Source: Alcaligenes faecalis | GTDB lineage: Bacteria; Pseudomonadota; Gammaproteobacteria; Burkholderiales; Burkholderiaceae_B | Direction of reading: 5' to 3' | DNA: 64,000 nt | Assembly: GCF_009497775.1 (NCBI RefSeq) | Contig: NZ_CP031012.1 | Location: 2,666,001-2,730,000, forward strand | Part shown: positions 1 through 8,009 of the stretch, piece after piece | Position numbering within the stretch: position 1 is the first letter of the stretch | How the letters are laid out: each line of letters begins with the position of its first letter | Program-made: the position numbers and the translations under genes | The notes under the pieces: generated by a model | What the model was told of the DNA's origin: nothing | Database searches by the model: none | What the model saw: only the letters and a program-made list of their open reading frames with translations

Positions 1-1
1 T

Positions 2-334
2 ATGGCGGGCTTGCGCAAGGCGGGCTACGTGCGCTCTGAAAAAGGCCACGGGGGTGGCTGGACGCTAAGCTGTGATCTGAAAGAGGTCACGCTGCTGGAC
101 ATACACAAAGCGGTTGGGGGACCGCGTATCTTCTTTATTGGCCACGAGAACGAGAACCCAAGCTGCGGTGTCGCCAAAGTGGTTAACGCCGCCTTGGGCG
201 ATGTGCTCAAGGACGCAGAGGCCCTGGTCATGCAAAGGCTGGAGGCTATTCCCTTGGCAGAGCTATTGGCCGAGTTTGAGCAGCTCTATAAGGCAGAAAT
301 GGCAGAGCTGGACAGGAAGATGGCGGAGCAATAA
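2..334 (+). CDS. Rrf2-family transcriptional regulator, 5' end cut off by window edge
   Basis: The visible 110 residues match the end of the winged helix and the C-terminal half of an Rrf2 regulator: LRKAGYVRS followed by the glycine-rich wing (KGHGGGW), then the helical dimerisation part. Family members are about 140-160 aa, so some 40-45 N-terminal residues with the first helix-turn-helix helices lie upstream of the window, and the ATG at base 2 is probably internal. Only two cysteines are visible (in LSCD and PSCG), so the three-cysteine Fe-S cluster of IscR/NsrR types is not evident; a YwnA-like non-cluster member is more likely. It converges on the methyltransferase gene. Target genes are unknown. 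Confidence 0.8.
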   Translation: MAGLRKAGYVRSEKGHGGGWTLSCDLKEVTLLDIHKAVGGPRIFFIGHENENPSCGVAKVVNAALGDVLKDAEALVMQRLEAIPLAELLAEFEQLYKAEMAELDRKMAEQ

Positions 335-385
335 TCCGCTGGCTCTGCTTGGTTCAGGGCAGAATCAGGAACAGAGAATGAGGCG

Positions 386-1081
386 CTAGGCCTGATCATC
401 TGCATAGGCTACCCAGCCCCAGAACGAGAGCCCTGCATAGAACAAGGCTGGTGCCGTGAACCCGGCCTCTCGCAACAAACCCTCTTCCTCCTGCGGGCTT
501 AACAGCGTCAAATGCTGGGCCATATTTGAAGCAGAACGTATCGCTTCTGCCGTAGTTTCCGTCCCTGTGGCAAAGGCGATGGATCGGGCTAGCCAGTCCT
601 CAGTTGCCCCCTCCTCTGGCCGACAATGATGAGCCACCACAAGCGCCGTCCCCGGTCTCAAGCGTGCGTGCAAGGATTTCAACAGCGACAAGCGCTCTGC
701 TTTTGACAAGAAATGCAGAGTCAGCAGACAAGTAGCACCATCAAATAGCTCCAGCGGTGCATCGTCCACATAGCCTTGTATCAAATCCACTTGCGAACCC
801 AAAGGCCCTAGCACCTGGGCCGCCAGATCCAGCATGGCTTGCGAGGGATCGACTCCTGCAAAAGACCAATCTGGACGGGCTTGCGCAAAGGACTTCAACT
901 CCAGCCCGCCTCCTGCTGCCAGGACCAGAATCCTGGCATTGCTCTTTGCCCGTTCGGAAAGCAGGATCAAGGCCATGCGATGAAGGTCCTGGAAGCCAGG
1001 GATGCGCTGTGGCGTTGTATCGGCATACCGGGCGACCAAGGCAGGATCGCTAAAGGGCTGGACGGAAGTGGGGGTTCTCAT
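386..1081 (-). CDS. Class I SAM-dependent methyltransferase
   Basis: A 231-residue Rossmann-fold methyltransferase. The SAM-binding glycine loop (ILVLAAGGGLE) is at about residues 51-61, the ribose-binding acidic residue is in GVDPS at about 77-81, and a later LLTLHFLS strand fits motif IV. The C-terminal half with AEAIRSASNMAQHL resembles small-molecule methyltransferases rather than rRNA enzymes. The start is supported by AGGA six bases upstream of the ATG. It lies downstream of, and on the same strand as, the flavoprotein gene with about 90 bases between, so the two may be cotranscribed. The substrate cannot be told from sequence. Confidence 0.75.
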   Translation of the reverse strand: MRTPTSVQPFSDPALVARYADTTPQRIPGFQDLHRMALILLSERAKSNARILVLAAGGGLELKSFAQARPDWSFAGVDPSQAMLDLAAQVLGPLGSQVDLIQGYVDDAPLELFDGATCLLTLHFLSKAERLSLLKSLHARLRPGTALVVAHHCRPEEGATEDWLARSIAFATGTETTAEAIRSASNMAQHLTLLSPQEEEGLLREAGFTAPALFYAGLSFWGWVAYADDQA

Positions 1082-1174
1082 TGAAATCCTGAGCGGGTGG
1101 TAAGCAATGGCATGGGTGCACCCTATGCCATTGCTCGGTCTGCGTGGAATTTGGCGCTGGACATTGCTCTGGCC

Positions 1175-2110
1175 TCATGCAGCCTTTTCCGAGCTGGCTC
1201 CACCCTGCTCGACCAAACCATAAATCAAGGAATGATGTGCCCCACCCGCCGCCATTACCCCCGCAGCGGCAGCGATGGTGGCATTAGCCATAGGACTGGA
1301 CGCATCACCCGCCGCAAACACACCCGGTACAGACGTGTGCTGCATGGGGTCCACAGCGATAAAAGACCCCGTAGGACCCGCTGTCAGCTTGCAACCCAGC
1401 TGTATGGCCAGGTCGCTGGCCAACTCTGTTTTGGGCGCTACAAACAGACCGGAAATAGCCACAATTCTGCCATCCTGCAAACGCACTGACTCCAGTCCTG
1501 GCTTGCTTCCCAACAGCTCTGCAATCGGTGTCTTTTCGATCTGCACACCACGCGCTATCAGTTGGGCTTCCTGCTCTGCATTCGGTGTAAAAGCAGCTTG
1601 AGTAAACAAGGTGGTCGGCCCCCAATCTGGCACCAGCATGGCTTGATGCATAGCCAGTTCGCTGCTGGCCAACACCCCCAAAGGCTGCTGGTTCAGCTCA
1701 AAGCCATGGCAATAAGGACAATGCAGCACACTGTTGCCCCAACGCTCCTGCAGACCAGGAATATCAGGCAAGCCGTCCTTGACGCCAGTGGCCAGAATCA
1801 GGCGACGCGCACGGATGGTCTGGGCGTCCTCGGTCAATAGCTGAAACCCACCCTCTATGGCATGAACCTCCACAGCACGCCCGGCTCGCTGCTCGACCGT
1901 CCCGTACTTCGCAAGCTGAAGTTTTGCCGTCGCCATGATGGCCGCCGGAGCCTGCCCATCCTGCCCCAGAAAGCCATGAGAGGCCTGGGCAAAGCGATTC
2001 CGGGGTTGCCCCGCGTCCAATAAAAGTACGCGCCGCCGCGCCCGACCCAATTGAATCGCCGCTGCCTGCCCCGCAAAACTGCCACCGACGATGATGATGT
2101 CGAAGTCCAT
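1175..2110 (-). CDS. Thioredoxin-reductase-like NAD(P)/FAD-dependent oxidoreductase
   Basis: A 311-residue flavoprotein of the TrxB fold. It shows an N-terminal FAD-binding GGSFAG loop (residues 9-14), ILATG near 105-109, a redox-active CPYC pair at C131/C134, and a C-terminal FAAGDASS FAD motif. The length and CPYC placement match small thioredoxin-reductase-like proteins, but this branch often acts on other disulfides or carries out other FAD/NADPH chemistry, so the partner is uncertain. A GGAGAAGG ribosome-binding region precedes the ATG. A clear promoter lies upstream (2141-2169). The Rrf2 regulator 1.8 kb away is a possible but unproven controller. Confidence 0.8.
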   Translation of the reverse strand: MDFDIIIVGGSFAGQAAAIQLGRARRRVLLLDAGQPRNRFAQASHGFLGQDGQAPAAIMATAKLQLAKYGTVEQRAGRAVEVHAIEGGFQLLTEDAQTIRARRLILATGVKDGLPDIPGLQERWGNSVLHCPYCHGFELNQQPLGVLASSELAMHQAMLVPDWGPTTLFTQAAFTPNAEQEAQLIARGVQIEKTPIAELLGSKPGLESVRLQDGRIVAISGLFVAPKTELASDLAIQLGCKLTAGPTGSFIAVDPMQHTSVPGVFAAGDASSPMANATIAAAAGVMAAGGAHHSLIYGLVEQGGASSEKAA

Positions 2111-2140
2111 AAACTCACCTTCTCCTTAACGTAACTTCTC

Positions 2141-2169
2141 ATGTTACTTATTAGAGAAAAACAGGTCAA
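2141..2169 (-). promoter_or_regulatory. Sigma70-type promoter of the flavoprotein gene with operator-like inverted repeat
   Basis: On the minus strand TTGACC (2164-2169) and TAACAT (2141-2146) are separated by exactly 17 bp. The short inverted repeat GTAAC-N7-GTTAC (2131-2147) overlaps the -10 element, which is where a repressor would act. The predicted transcript would start about 25 bases before the ATG at 2110. Confidence 0.5.
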
Positions 2170-2265
2170 CTCATGAAACTATATTTGTTACGATTTTGAT
2201 TCGGAAATAGAAAGAAAGGCGTTACGCCGTGCTGAGCACAGCGCAACGCATATAAAGAATGTCGT

Positions 2266-2889
2266 TCAGGCAGCGGCCTCGGCTACCGCCTTGCGCACGG
2301 CCTCGCGCGCTCCTACCCGCTCCAGATAGGCACTGAGTTTAGGAAATTGGCTCATATCAACCGAGTCACCTTCCAGCCAGCCACCTACGGTGTACAGATA
2401 CGCATCGGCCACGCTGAACTGCTCGCCCAGCACCCAGGGGCCTGCAATCAGGGATTCCAGATACGCCGCACAAGCTGTCATGTTTTGCGGCACCTTGGCA
2501 CGCATGGCTTCTTCCGCAGCAGGATCATCCGCCCAACGGGAACCACGACGCTTGTGCGCGTGGGCCACATGCACGGTGGATGCCAGATAGCTGTGCAGCT
2601 CCTGCATGCGGGCGAACGCAAAGGGATCATTCAAAGGAGCCAGCTTGGCAGCCGGAAAGCTCTGTGCCACAAAAGCCAGCAAAGCCGGGGTTTCCGTCAA
2701 CGCGCCCTGCTCTGTCACCAGTGCCGGAACACGCCCCTTGGGATTGACGCGCAGAAACTCCGGGCTTTGCTGTTGATTCGCACCAAAATCCAGCTTGACC
2801 ACATCAAAGTCAGCCCCTGCTTCATGCAGTGCAATATGAGTGGCAAGCGCGCAGGTCCCTGGCGCGGAATAGAACACCCAACGAGACAT
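2266..2889 (-). CDS. Glutathione S-transferase family protein
   Basis: A 207-residue GST. The N-terminal thioredoxin-like domain starts WVFYSAPGTCALATHIAL and contains the cis-proline loop GRVPALV; the C-terminal helical domain follows from about residue 85. The YSAPGTCAL start resembles beta-class bacterial GSTs, in which a cysteine near residue 10 contacts glutathione. I chose the ATG at 2889 rather than the upstream in-frame start because AAGGAG lies six bases before it and the protein then begins at the first beta strand. The next feature is the tmRNA gene on the same strand, separated by a terminator. Confidence 0.85.
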   Translation of the reverse strand: MSRWVFYSAPGTCALATHIALHEAGADFDVVKLDFGANQQQSPEFLRVNPKGRVPALVTEQGALTETPALLAFVAQSFPAAKLAPLNDPFAFARMQELHSYLASTVHVAHAHKRRGSRWADDPAAEEAMRAKVPQNMTACAAYLESLIAGPWVLGEQFSVADAYLYTVGGWLEGDSVDMSQFPKLSAYLERVGAREAVRKAVAEAAA

Positions 2890-2960
2890 GTCGATCTCCT
2901 TTTGTCCATAAAACGAAGGGATCATTATGACGCTGAAGTGTTGTGGGGCAAGCAAAAAAC

Positions 2961-2993
2961 AAAAAACCCAACAGCCGTTAAGCTGTTGGGTTT
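2961..2993 (-). terminator. Rho-independent terminator of tmRNA
   Basis: A perfect 12-bp inverted repeat (2964-2975 with 2982-2993) with a 6-base loop. On the minus strand it is followed by a run of T, immediately after the mature 3' CCA of the tmRNA. Confidence 0.8.
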
Positions 2994-3005
2994 CTTGGGA
3001 TATCT

Positions 3006-3367
3006 TGGTGGAGTCGGGGGGAATTGAACCCCCGTCCGCAAGCCGTCCACAGACAGTTCTACATGTGTAGTCAATTAATTTTAAGTTTTAACCTTGGACT
3101 GTGCCAATTGACAGGCCTTTCCTTGGCGATCCACTAAGTTTTAGAACCGGACTACGTGGCACAGGCCGATTCGATTCTTTGTAAATAACACTGCTGTAGG
3201 TTGCCCTACCTAACCCAAAGACAAATTAGTGCAGTGGCCCAGCCTTAAGCGGCTAGAGCGAAACGCTCGTCGTTGGCGTTTATAGTTTTCCAGTGGATTT
3301 ACGAGCTTACTGGTGCTCGACACGCCCTGTGCTGCTTCTTGACCCACGTCGAAGCCATGTCGACCCC
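3006..3367 (-). ncRNA. ssrA: Transfer-messenger RNA (tmRNA)
   Basis: tmRNA rescues stalled ribosomes and tags the unfinished peptide for proteolysis. On the minus strand the 5' end reads GGGGTCGACATGGCTTCGAC, the tRNA-like 5' half, and the 3' end reads GGTTCAATTCC...GACTCCACCA, giving a T-arm, an acceptor strand pairing with GGGGTC, and encoded CCA. The internal reading frame at 3245-3277 encodes ANDERFALAA followed by TAA, the tag seen in Bordetella-group bacteria. Total length of 362 nt is normal. The coordinates are those of the mature RNA; a terminator follows. Confidence 0.97.
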
Positions 3368-3438
3368 ATGTGGATTAGCAACCATATCACATCGGCTACA
3401 AAATGTATAGCGCCTGGTGCTAGAATAACCGTCTTCCG

Positions 3439-3471
3439 CGCTCTGGCTGAGTCCTCGCCAGAGCGTTTTTT
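3439..3471 (+). terminator. Intrinsic-terminator hairpin in the sstT leader
   Basis: CGCTCTGGC (3439-3447) and GCCAGAGCG (3457-3465) form a 9-bp stem followed by six T. It points towards sstT but no gene lies upstream on this strand. A TAGAAT -10-like hexamer at 3421-3426 would start a transcript just before the hairpin, so this may be an attenuator or an insulator between tmRNA and sstT. Confidence 0.55.
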
Positions 3472-3512
3472 CACGTACTTCACACCTACCCTTTTGTCTG
3501 GAGTCGCTTTTC

Positions 3513-4739
3513 ATGGCCCATCCCGCCAATCAAGCCAGAGGCCCATTAGGCTTTATCCTGCACGGCAGTCTTGTTACTCAAATTGTGATCGGTTTGATCG
3601 CCGGTATTTTGCTGGGGCGCTTTGCTCCCGATGCCGCACACTCGATCGCCCTGCTCGGTCAATTGTTTGTTTCTGCCTTGAAGTCGGTCGCGCCGATTCT
3701 GGTGTTTGTGCTGGTGATGTCTTCCATTGCCAATCAAAAAGCCCAATCCTCCAGCCGCATGGGCCCGATTTTGCTCTTGTATGTTCTGGGCACCTTCCTG
3801 GCCGCGCTGATTGCCGTGATCGCCAGTTTTGCCTTCCCCGTCAAACTCAAGCTGGATCTGGCCGACACCACCCTGAACCCGCCCGGCAATATCGTGGAGG
3901 TGTTGCTGGATCTGTTGACCAGCATTGTGGTGAACCCGGTTGATGCCTTGCTCAACGCCAATTACATGGGCATTTTGGCCTGGGCTATTGCTCTCGGTCT
4001 GGCACTGAAACACGGCTCGCAAGGTTCGCGTGACCTGCTTACCGATATGGCCAATGCCGTGTCGTCCCTGGTGCGCCTGGTCATTCGCTTTGCGCCGCTG
4101 GGTATTTTTGGTCTGGTAGCGGTCACCATTGCCGAGTCCGGCTTTGATGCGCTGCGCCAATACGGTTTGCTGCTGCTCGTGCTGGTGGGCTGCATGCTGG
4201 TGGTGGCCCTGGTCATCAATCCCTTGATCGTGTTTGCCAAGCTGCGTCGTAACCCGTACCCGCTGGTATTCACCTGCCTGCGTGAAAGCGGTATCACGGC
4301 CTTTTTCACCCGCAGTTCGGCTGCCAACATCCCTGTGAACATGGCTTTGTGCGAGCGTCTGGGCCTGCATAAAGACACCTACTCGGTATCGATTCCGCTG
4401 GGTGCCACCATCAATATGGCCGGTGCTGCTGTCACGATTACCGTGCTGACGCTGGCTGCGGTGCATACTCTGGAAATTCCGGCTGACGTGCCTACCGCCT
4501 TGCTGCTGAGCCTGGTGGCCACGATTGCTGCTTGCGGTGCGTCTGGCGTGGCCGGTGGCTCTTTGCTGCTGATTCCACTAGCATGCAATATGTTCGGTAT
4601 TTCCAACGATGTCGCCATGCAAGTGGTTGGCGTAGGTTTTGTGATTGGAGTGGTTCAAGACTCGGTAGAAACGGCCTTGAACTCCTCGACCGACGTGCTG
4701 TTTACCGCTGCGGCAACGCTCGAACCAGGCCGTGCCTGA
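3513..4739 (+). CDS. sstT: Serine/threonine:Na+ symporter SstT
   Basis: A 408-residue member of the dicarboxylate/amino acid:cation symporter family that imports serine and threonine with sodium across the inner membrane. The sequence has eight or more hydrophobic segments and the family's hallmark regions: a serine-rich stretch ([21 protein letters not shown]), [10 protein letters not shown], and [24 protein letters not shown] near the C-terminus. The length equals that of E. coli SstT (about 410 aa). A GGAG lies about nine bases before the ATG. It is transcribed alone, between a leader hairpin and a strong terminator. Confidence 0.93.
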   Translation: MAHPANQARGPLGFILHGSLVTQIVIGLIAGILLGRFAPDAAHSIALLGQLFVSALKSVAPILVFVLVMSSIANQKAQSSSRMGPILLLYVLGTFLAALIAVIASFAFPVKLKLDLADTTLNPPGNIVEVLLDLLTSIVVNPVDALLNANYMGILAWAIALGLALKHGSQGSRDLLTDMANAVSSLVRLVIRFAPLGIFGLVAVTIAESGFDALRQYGLLLLVLVGCMLVVALVINPLIVFAKLRRNPYPLVFTCLRESGITAFFTRSSAANIPVNMALCERLGLHKDTYSVSIPLGATINMAGAAVTITVLTLAAVHTLEIPADVPTALLLSLVATIAACGASGVAGGSLLLIPLACNMFGISNDVAMQVVGVGFVIGVVQDSVETALNSSTDVLFTAAATLEPGRA

Positions 4740-4761
4740 TTTGATACCTTGACGCGCAAGG

Positions 4762-4788
4762 GGCCAGCCATTCAGGCTGGCCTTTTTT
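4762..4788 (+). terminator. Rho-independent terminator after sstT
   Basis: GGCCAGCC (4762-4769) and GGCTGGCC (4775-4782) form an 8-bp stem with a 5-base loop, followed by TTTTTT. Confidence 0.85.
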
Positions 4789-4902
4789 GTAAGTAGTCCA
4801 AGTCAAACCCGATAGCATCAACCCAGGCAACAGCCGCCATACTTGAATATGCTGGTTCTGCCAGATACTTCCGCAGTCAAGCTCTTTTCTCAAGGAATTT
4901 CC

Positions 4903-5535
4903 GTGGATTTAGCCAGCCTTTCTCTGTATATCCTTGCTGTGTCAGCCGTCACTGTCATGCCGGGCCCCACCATGCTGCTTGCCTTGAATAATGGTGCGCA
5001 TGGCGGCAAACGGATTGCAGCTTGCGGTATTGCGGGTGCGGCCCTCTCGGATCTGATTCTGATCGCGGCCGTAGGCTGTGGACTGGGCGCGCTGCTGCTT
5101 GCTTCAGAACAGCTTTTTACCGTGGTGAAATGGATTGGCGCGGCCTATCTGCTGTATTTGGCTTATGGACTCTGGAACGCTCCGGTCAGCACCATCCAGA
5201 CCGAAGCCTCCACGGAAAAAGCCCTGTCGGGTCGGGCCGCTTTTCTGCGCTCCTTACTGGTCGCATTATCCAATCCCAAAGGCCTGCTGTTCTTCTCTGC
5301 CTTTCTGCCGCAGTTCATCCACCCAGGCGATTCCATTGCAAGCCAGTACATCACGCTGGCGCTGATTACTGCCTTGATTGATATGGCATTGATGACTGTC
5401 TACGCCGTCGGAGGCCATCACGCCATGCGCCTGCTTTCTGGTCAGGCCATGCGCTGGCTGAACCGGGGTTGTGCAGGCATGCTGGCAGGTCTGGGTATTG
5501 CTTTAAGTCTGTATCGACGCAGCAATTCCAACTAA
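4903..5535 (+). CDS. LysE/RhtB-family amino acid exporter
   Basis: A 210-residue inner-membrane protein of the LysE superfamily, which exports amino acids such as lysine, threonine or homoserine lactone. The family signature TVMPGPTMLLALNNGAHGG is near the N-terminus, followed by GIAGAALSDLILI and the central FLRSLLVALSNPKGLLFF; six hydrophobic segments are apparent. I prefer the GTG at 4903, which has AAGGA seven bases upstream, over the ATG at 4843, whose added residues are polar and unlike the family. It stands alone between two terminators. The substrate is not predictable. Confidence 0.85.
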   Translation: MDLASLSLYILAVSAVTVMPGPTMLLALNNGAHGGKRIAACGIAGAALSDLILIAAVGCGLGALLLASEQLFTVVKWIGAAYLLYLAYGLWNAPVSTIQTEASTEKALSGRAAFLRSLLVALSNPKGLLFFSAFLPQFIHPGDSIASQYITLALITALIDMALMTVYAVGGHHAMRLLSGQAMRWLNRGCAGMLAGLGIALSLYRRSNSN

Positions 5536-5560
5536 GGCTCACGACTTTTTCAAGAAAACC

Positions 5561-5586
5561 AGGGACCCGCATCGGTCCCTTTTTTC
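5561..5586 (+). terminator. Rho-independent terminator after the LysE gene
   Basis: AGGGACC (5561-5567) and GGTCCCT (5574-5580) form a 7-bp stem followed by six T. Confidence 0.85.
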
Positions 5587-5863
5587 TTGTGTGCTGCGCC
5601 CCCTTCTTGTCTACAGCAACAAGATCCATCACCATCCGTGACGCCGGAGCAACAGGCCAAACGACAAAGCGCAAAACCGGGCCAGATACCTGCACCCGGT
5701 ACTCTGTTCAGGCCGATGGGATCGTATATCATCATTCAGATGGCCGCCCCGCATAGCCTGCTGCGGTTTCAGGGCAGCCACCCCCTCACAAGCTCCGGTT
5801 TATCAAGGCAGCCAGCCTGGACCGGCACGGTTTCCCCTCACCCCGAATCAACAAGGAGCCAAG
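5587..5863. other. Intergenic region with no supported gene
   Basis: Open frames here overlap each other on both strands and none has a ribosome-binding site or a recognisable product. The only site I can name is AAGGAG just before the ATG at 5864. Confidence 0.5.
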
Positions 5864-6367
5864 ATGAAACGTATCTATTTAGCGGGTCCTGATGTGTTTT
5901 TCAGCGATGCCACCGAGCGCGCCAAGCTGCACAAGCAATTGGTACGAGACTTTGGCTTCAAGCCCTTGCATCCCGTTGATCAGGAAGAAATCGAGGCCTC
6001 GTCCATCTACCACCACAATATTCGCCTGCTGGATCAGGCCGATGCGGTTCTGGCCAATATCACGCCCTTTCGCGGCGCAGAGATTGATACCGGCACCGCC
6101 TTTGAAATTGGTTATGCCGTGGCTCAGGGCCTGCCTGTTTTCACCTACCGCTCTACTGCCGATACGGTTTTGGACACCGTGCGCGAACACTACAGCCCGG
6201 TCGTACTGGACCCCGCCAGCCAGATCTGGCGCGATCGCAACGGTGCACTGATCGAGGACTTCGGCCTGCCTTCAAACCTGATGGTGGCAATCAGCACGGA
6301 GTTTGTACACGGTTCCTTTACGGATGCCTTGATCGCCGCGCAAGATTATTTCAAAGCCATCAGCTAA
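5864..6367 (+). CDS. Nucleoside 2-deoxyribosyltransferase
   Basis: A 167-residue soluble enzyme that transfers deoxyribose between nucleobases or hydrolyses deoxynucleoside 5'-phosphates (nucleotide salvage). The N-terminal YLAGPDVF substrate loop and the active-site block GAEIDTGTAFEIGYA are present; E81 in FEIG is the expected catalytic nucleophile and D75 the expected base. The length fits the family (about 150-170 aa). AAGGAG precedes the ATG with a six-base spacer. It could be a deoxyribosyltransferase or a DNPH1-type N-hydrolase; sequence alone does not separate these. Confidence 0.88.
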   Translation: MKRIYLAGPDVFFSDATERAKLHKQLVRDFGFKPLHPVDQEEIEASSIYHHNIRLLDQADAVLANITPFRGAEIDTGTAFEIGYAVAQGLPVFTYRSTADTVLDTVREHYSPVVLDPASQIWRDRNGALIEDFGLPSNLMVAISTEFVHGSFTDALIAAQDYFKAIS

Positions 6368-6425
6368 TTCGTTGACCAGAAAATTTCTGCTGATTAATCA
6401 ATCACAAGCAATCAAACAGGGGCAA

Positions 6426-6475
6426 AATTAAACGCATTTCAGCGCAATTAAACGCACCCTGCACTCAGGTATGAT
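6426..6475 (+). promoter_or_regulatory. 20-bp-spaced direct repeats and -10 element upstream of the RpiR gene
   Basis: AATTAAACGCA occurs at 6426-6436 and again at 6446-6456, exactly 20 bp (two helical turns) apart. A TATGAT -10-like hexamer follows at 6470-6475. The spacing suggests two same-face protein binding sites, possibly for the adjacent RpiR regulator itself. Confidence 0.35.
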
Positions 6476-6574
6476 TAGGCCTTGAAATCTTCTGCCGGAA
6501 CATAGGAACCACACCCACCGTTCCCTCAACACCCGCTTTTCTTGAATCAAAAAAACAGGGCTACGCCCAGCACC

Positions 6575-7411
6575 ATGCCAGACACCAGCAACATCTCTTT
6601 TCCTGACCGTGTACGCGCCATCCTGAGTGACCTTCCCGCTTCCGAGCGACGTCTGGCCCAATTCACGCTGGATTTCTCGGGTGATCTATCCAGCTACAAC
6701 GCCTCGGAACTGGCCAGTCTGGCTCAAGTGTCCAATGCCACCGTCACGCGCCTGATCCGGCGTCTGGAATACGCGAACTACGAGGCGGCACGCAAACAGA
6801 TTCGCTCGGAAAGAACGGATGACTCCTTCACCTCGCTCAGCCAGCCGCTGTCTGCGGGCGAAGCCGCCTTGTATACCCACTTGCAGGACAGCTATAGCAA
6901 GCTGGGCAATACCTACCGACATCTCTCCCAGTCGGTTCTGCTGGAAGCCAGCCAGGCCATCAGCCGTGCGCGACAGGTGTGGCTGGTAGGTTTGCAGGCA
7001 AACTACTTTCTGGCCGGGCATTTTTACTGGCATTTGTGCAAGTTCATGCCAGGGGTACGGCTTATCCCCGGCGCGGGCCAGACCGTCTCCGAATACCTGG
7101 CCGACATCCAGCACCAGGATGTCGTGATTGTTTTTGATTTGCATCCACGCCCCAGCCACATGCCGGAACTGATCCAGCGTCTGGAAACACGCTGTGCGGA
7201 TCTCGTGCTGATCACCGACCAGGATTACAAGGAGCGCCCCAAAACCCGCTGGTCCCTGCCCTGCCAGCCCGGATCTGAACAGCTGCCTGATAATTCGGTG
7301 GCCGTTGCCAGCCTGTCCCATCTGCTGCTGTCCGAAATACTGAAAGTGCGTGGCGCTGATCGCCGCGATGAGTCAGAACAAGAACTGGCCACCGCTGACG
7401 CGCTGTTTTAA
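6575..7411 (+). CDS. MurR/RpiR-family transcriptional regulator
   Basis: A 278-residue sugar-phosphate-sensing type regulator. Residues 1-75 form the RpiR helix-turn-helix (SERRLAQFTLDF, ASELASLAQVSNATVTRLIRRLEY), and a SIS domain follows from about residue 120 (ARQVWLVGLQANYFLAGHFYWHL ... VVIVFDLHPRP). I use the ATG at 6575; an in-frame TTG at 6542 would add 11 unconserved residues, and neither has a convincing Shine-Dalgarno. It sits upstream of the yjcH-actP acetate genes, separated by 286 bases, and could control them or its own promoter repeats. The SIS ligand is unknown. Confidence 0.85.
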   Translation: MPDTSNISFPDRVRAILSDLPASERRLAQFTLDFSGDLSSYNASELASLAQVSNATVTRLIRRLEYANYEAARKQIRSERTDDSFTSLSQPLSAGEAALYTHLQDSYSKLGNTYRHLSQSVLLEASQAISRARQVWLVGLQANYFLAGHFYWHLCKFMPGVRLIPGAGQTVSEYLADIQHQDVVIVFDLHPRPSHMPELIQRLETRCADLVLITDQDYKERPKTRWSLPCQPGSEQLPDNSVAVASLSHLLLSEILKVRGADRRDESEQELATADALF

Positions 7412-7600
7412 TCGAACAAAAAGCACTCTTTTCAAACTCTGCAACCGACTCAGGGCAGAAGAAACCAGCTCTTGTGCCTGTGCGTCTCCTGCATCATTTG
7501 CCCCGTCCAGCTAAACCCAGGCTCCGAAATCAGAGCCTTCTCCCCCCTCATCTACGACCAAAGTCGCCTGTTGGGAAAAGTTGATTCGTTCTATACATGC

Positions 7601-7638
7601 TGTACACAGAGCGCCCTCAAGCGCCAACTCTCTGTACA
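7601..7638 (+). promoter_or_regulatory. Paired TGTACA sites upstream of yjcH-actP
   Basis: CTGTACAC appears twice, with the TGTACA cores at 7601-7606 and 7633-7638, 32 bp apart (about three helical turns), 60-100 bases before the yjcH start. This is a plausible binding site pair for a dimeric activator; which protein binds is unknown. Confidence 0.3.
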
Positions 7639-7697
7639 CGCCGTGTTTAGAGAGCCTCGATGCCAAGAATCATCAAACCCCATAAGGAGACATAAGA

Positions 7698-8009
7698 ATG
7701 AGCTCAGCCAATACTGTCGTGACGGCAGTAACCCAGCACCCCGCCTATCAAGAGCTGCTTAGAAGACGCAACCGCATGAGCCTGATCTTTTTCGGCTTGA
7801 CCGTGATTGTGTACGCCGGTTTTATCTTGACCCTGGCCTTTGACCCCGAACTTTTCAGCCGCTCTGTCGGTTCCATGACCATGACGATTGGCGTGCTTAG
7901 CGCCGCCATTGTGCTGATTAGCGCTGTCGTCCTTGTGTCCACCTTCGTCTACATTTCCAACAAGGTCTATGACCCCTTGCTGGCTCAAATCATGAAGGAC
8001 GTGACATGA
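7698..8009 (+). CDS. yjcH: DUF485 membrane protein YjcH
   Basis: A 103-residue protein with two hydrophobic helices (about residues 30-52 and 63-87) that belongs to DUF485. In many proteobacteria it is encoded directly before the acetate permease ActP, as here, and is thought to be an accessory factor. AAGGAG lies nine bases before the ATG. The stop overlaps the actP start (ATGA, 4-bp overlap), which indicates translational coupling. Confidence 0.9.
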   Translation: MSSANTVVTAVTQHPAYQELLRRRNRMSLIFFGLTVIVYAGFILTLAFDPELFSRSVGSMTMTIGVLSAAIVLISAVVLVSTFVYISNKVYDPLLAQIMKDVT

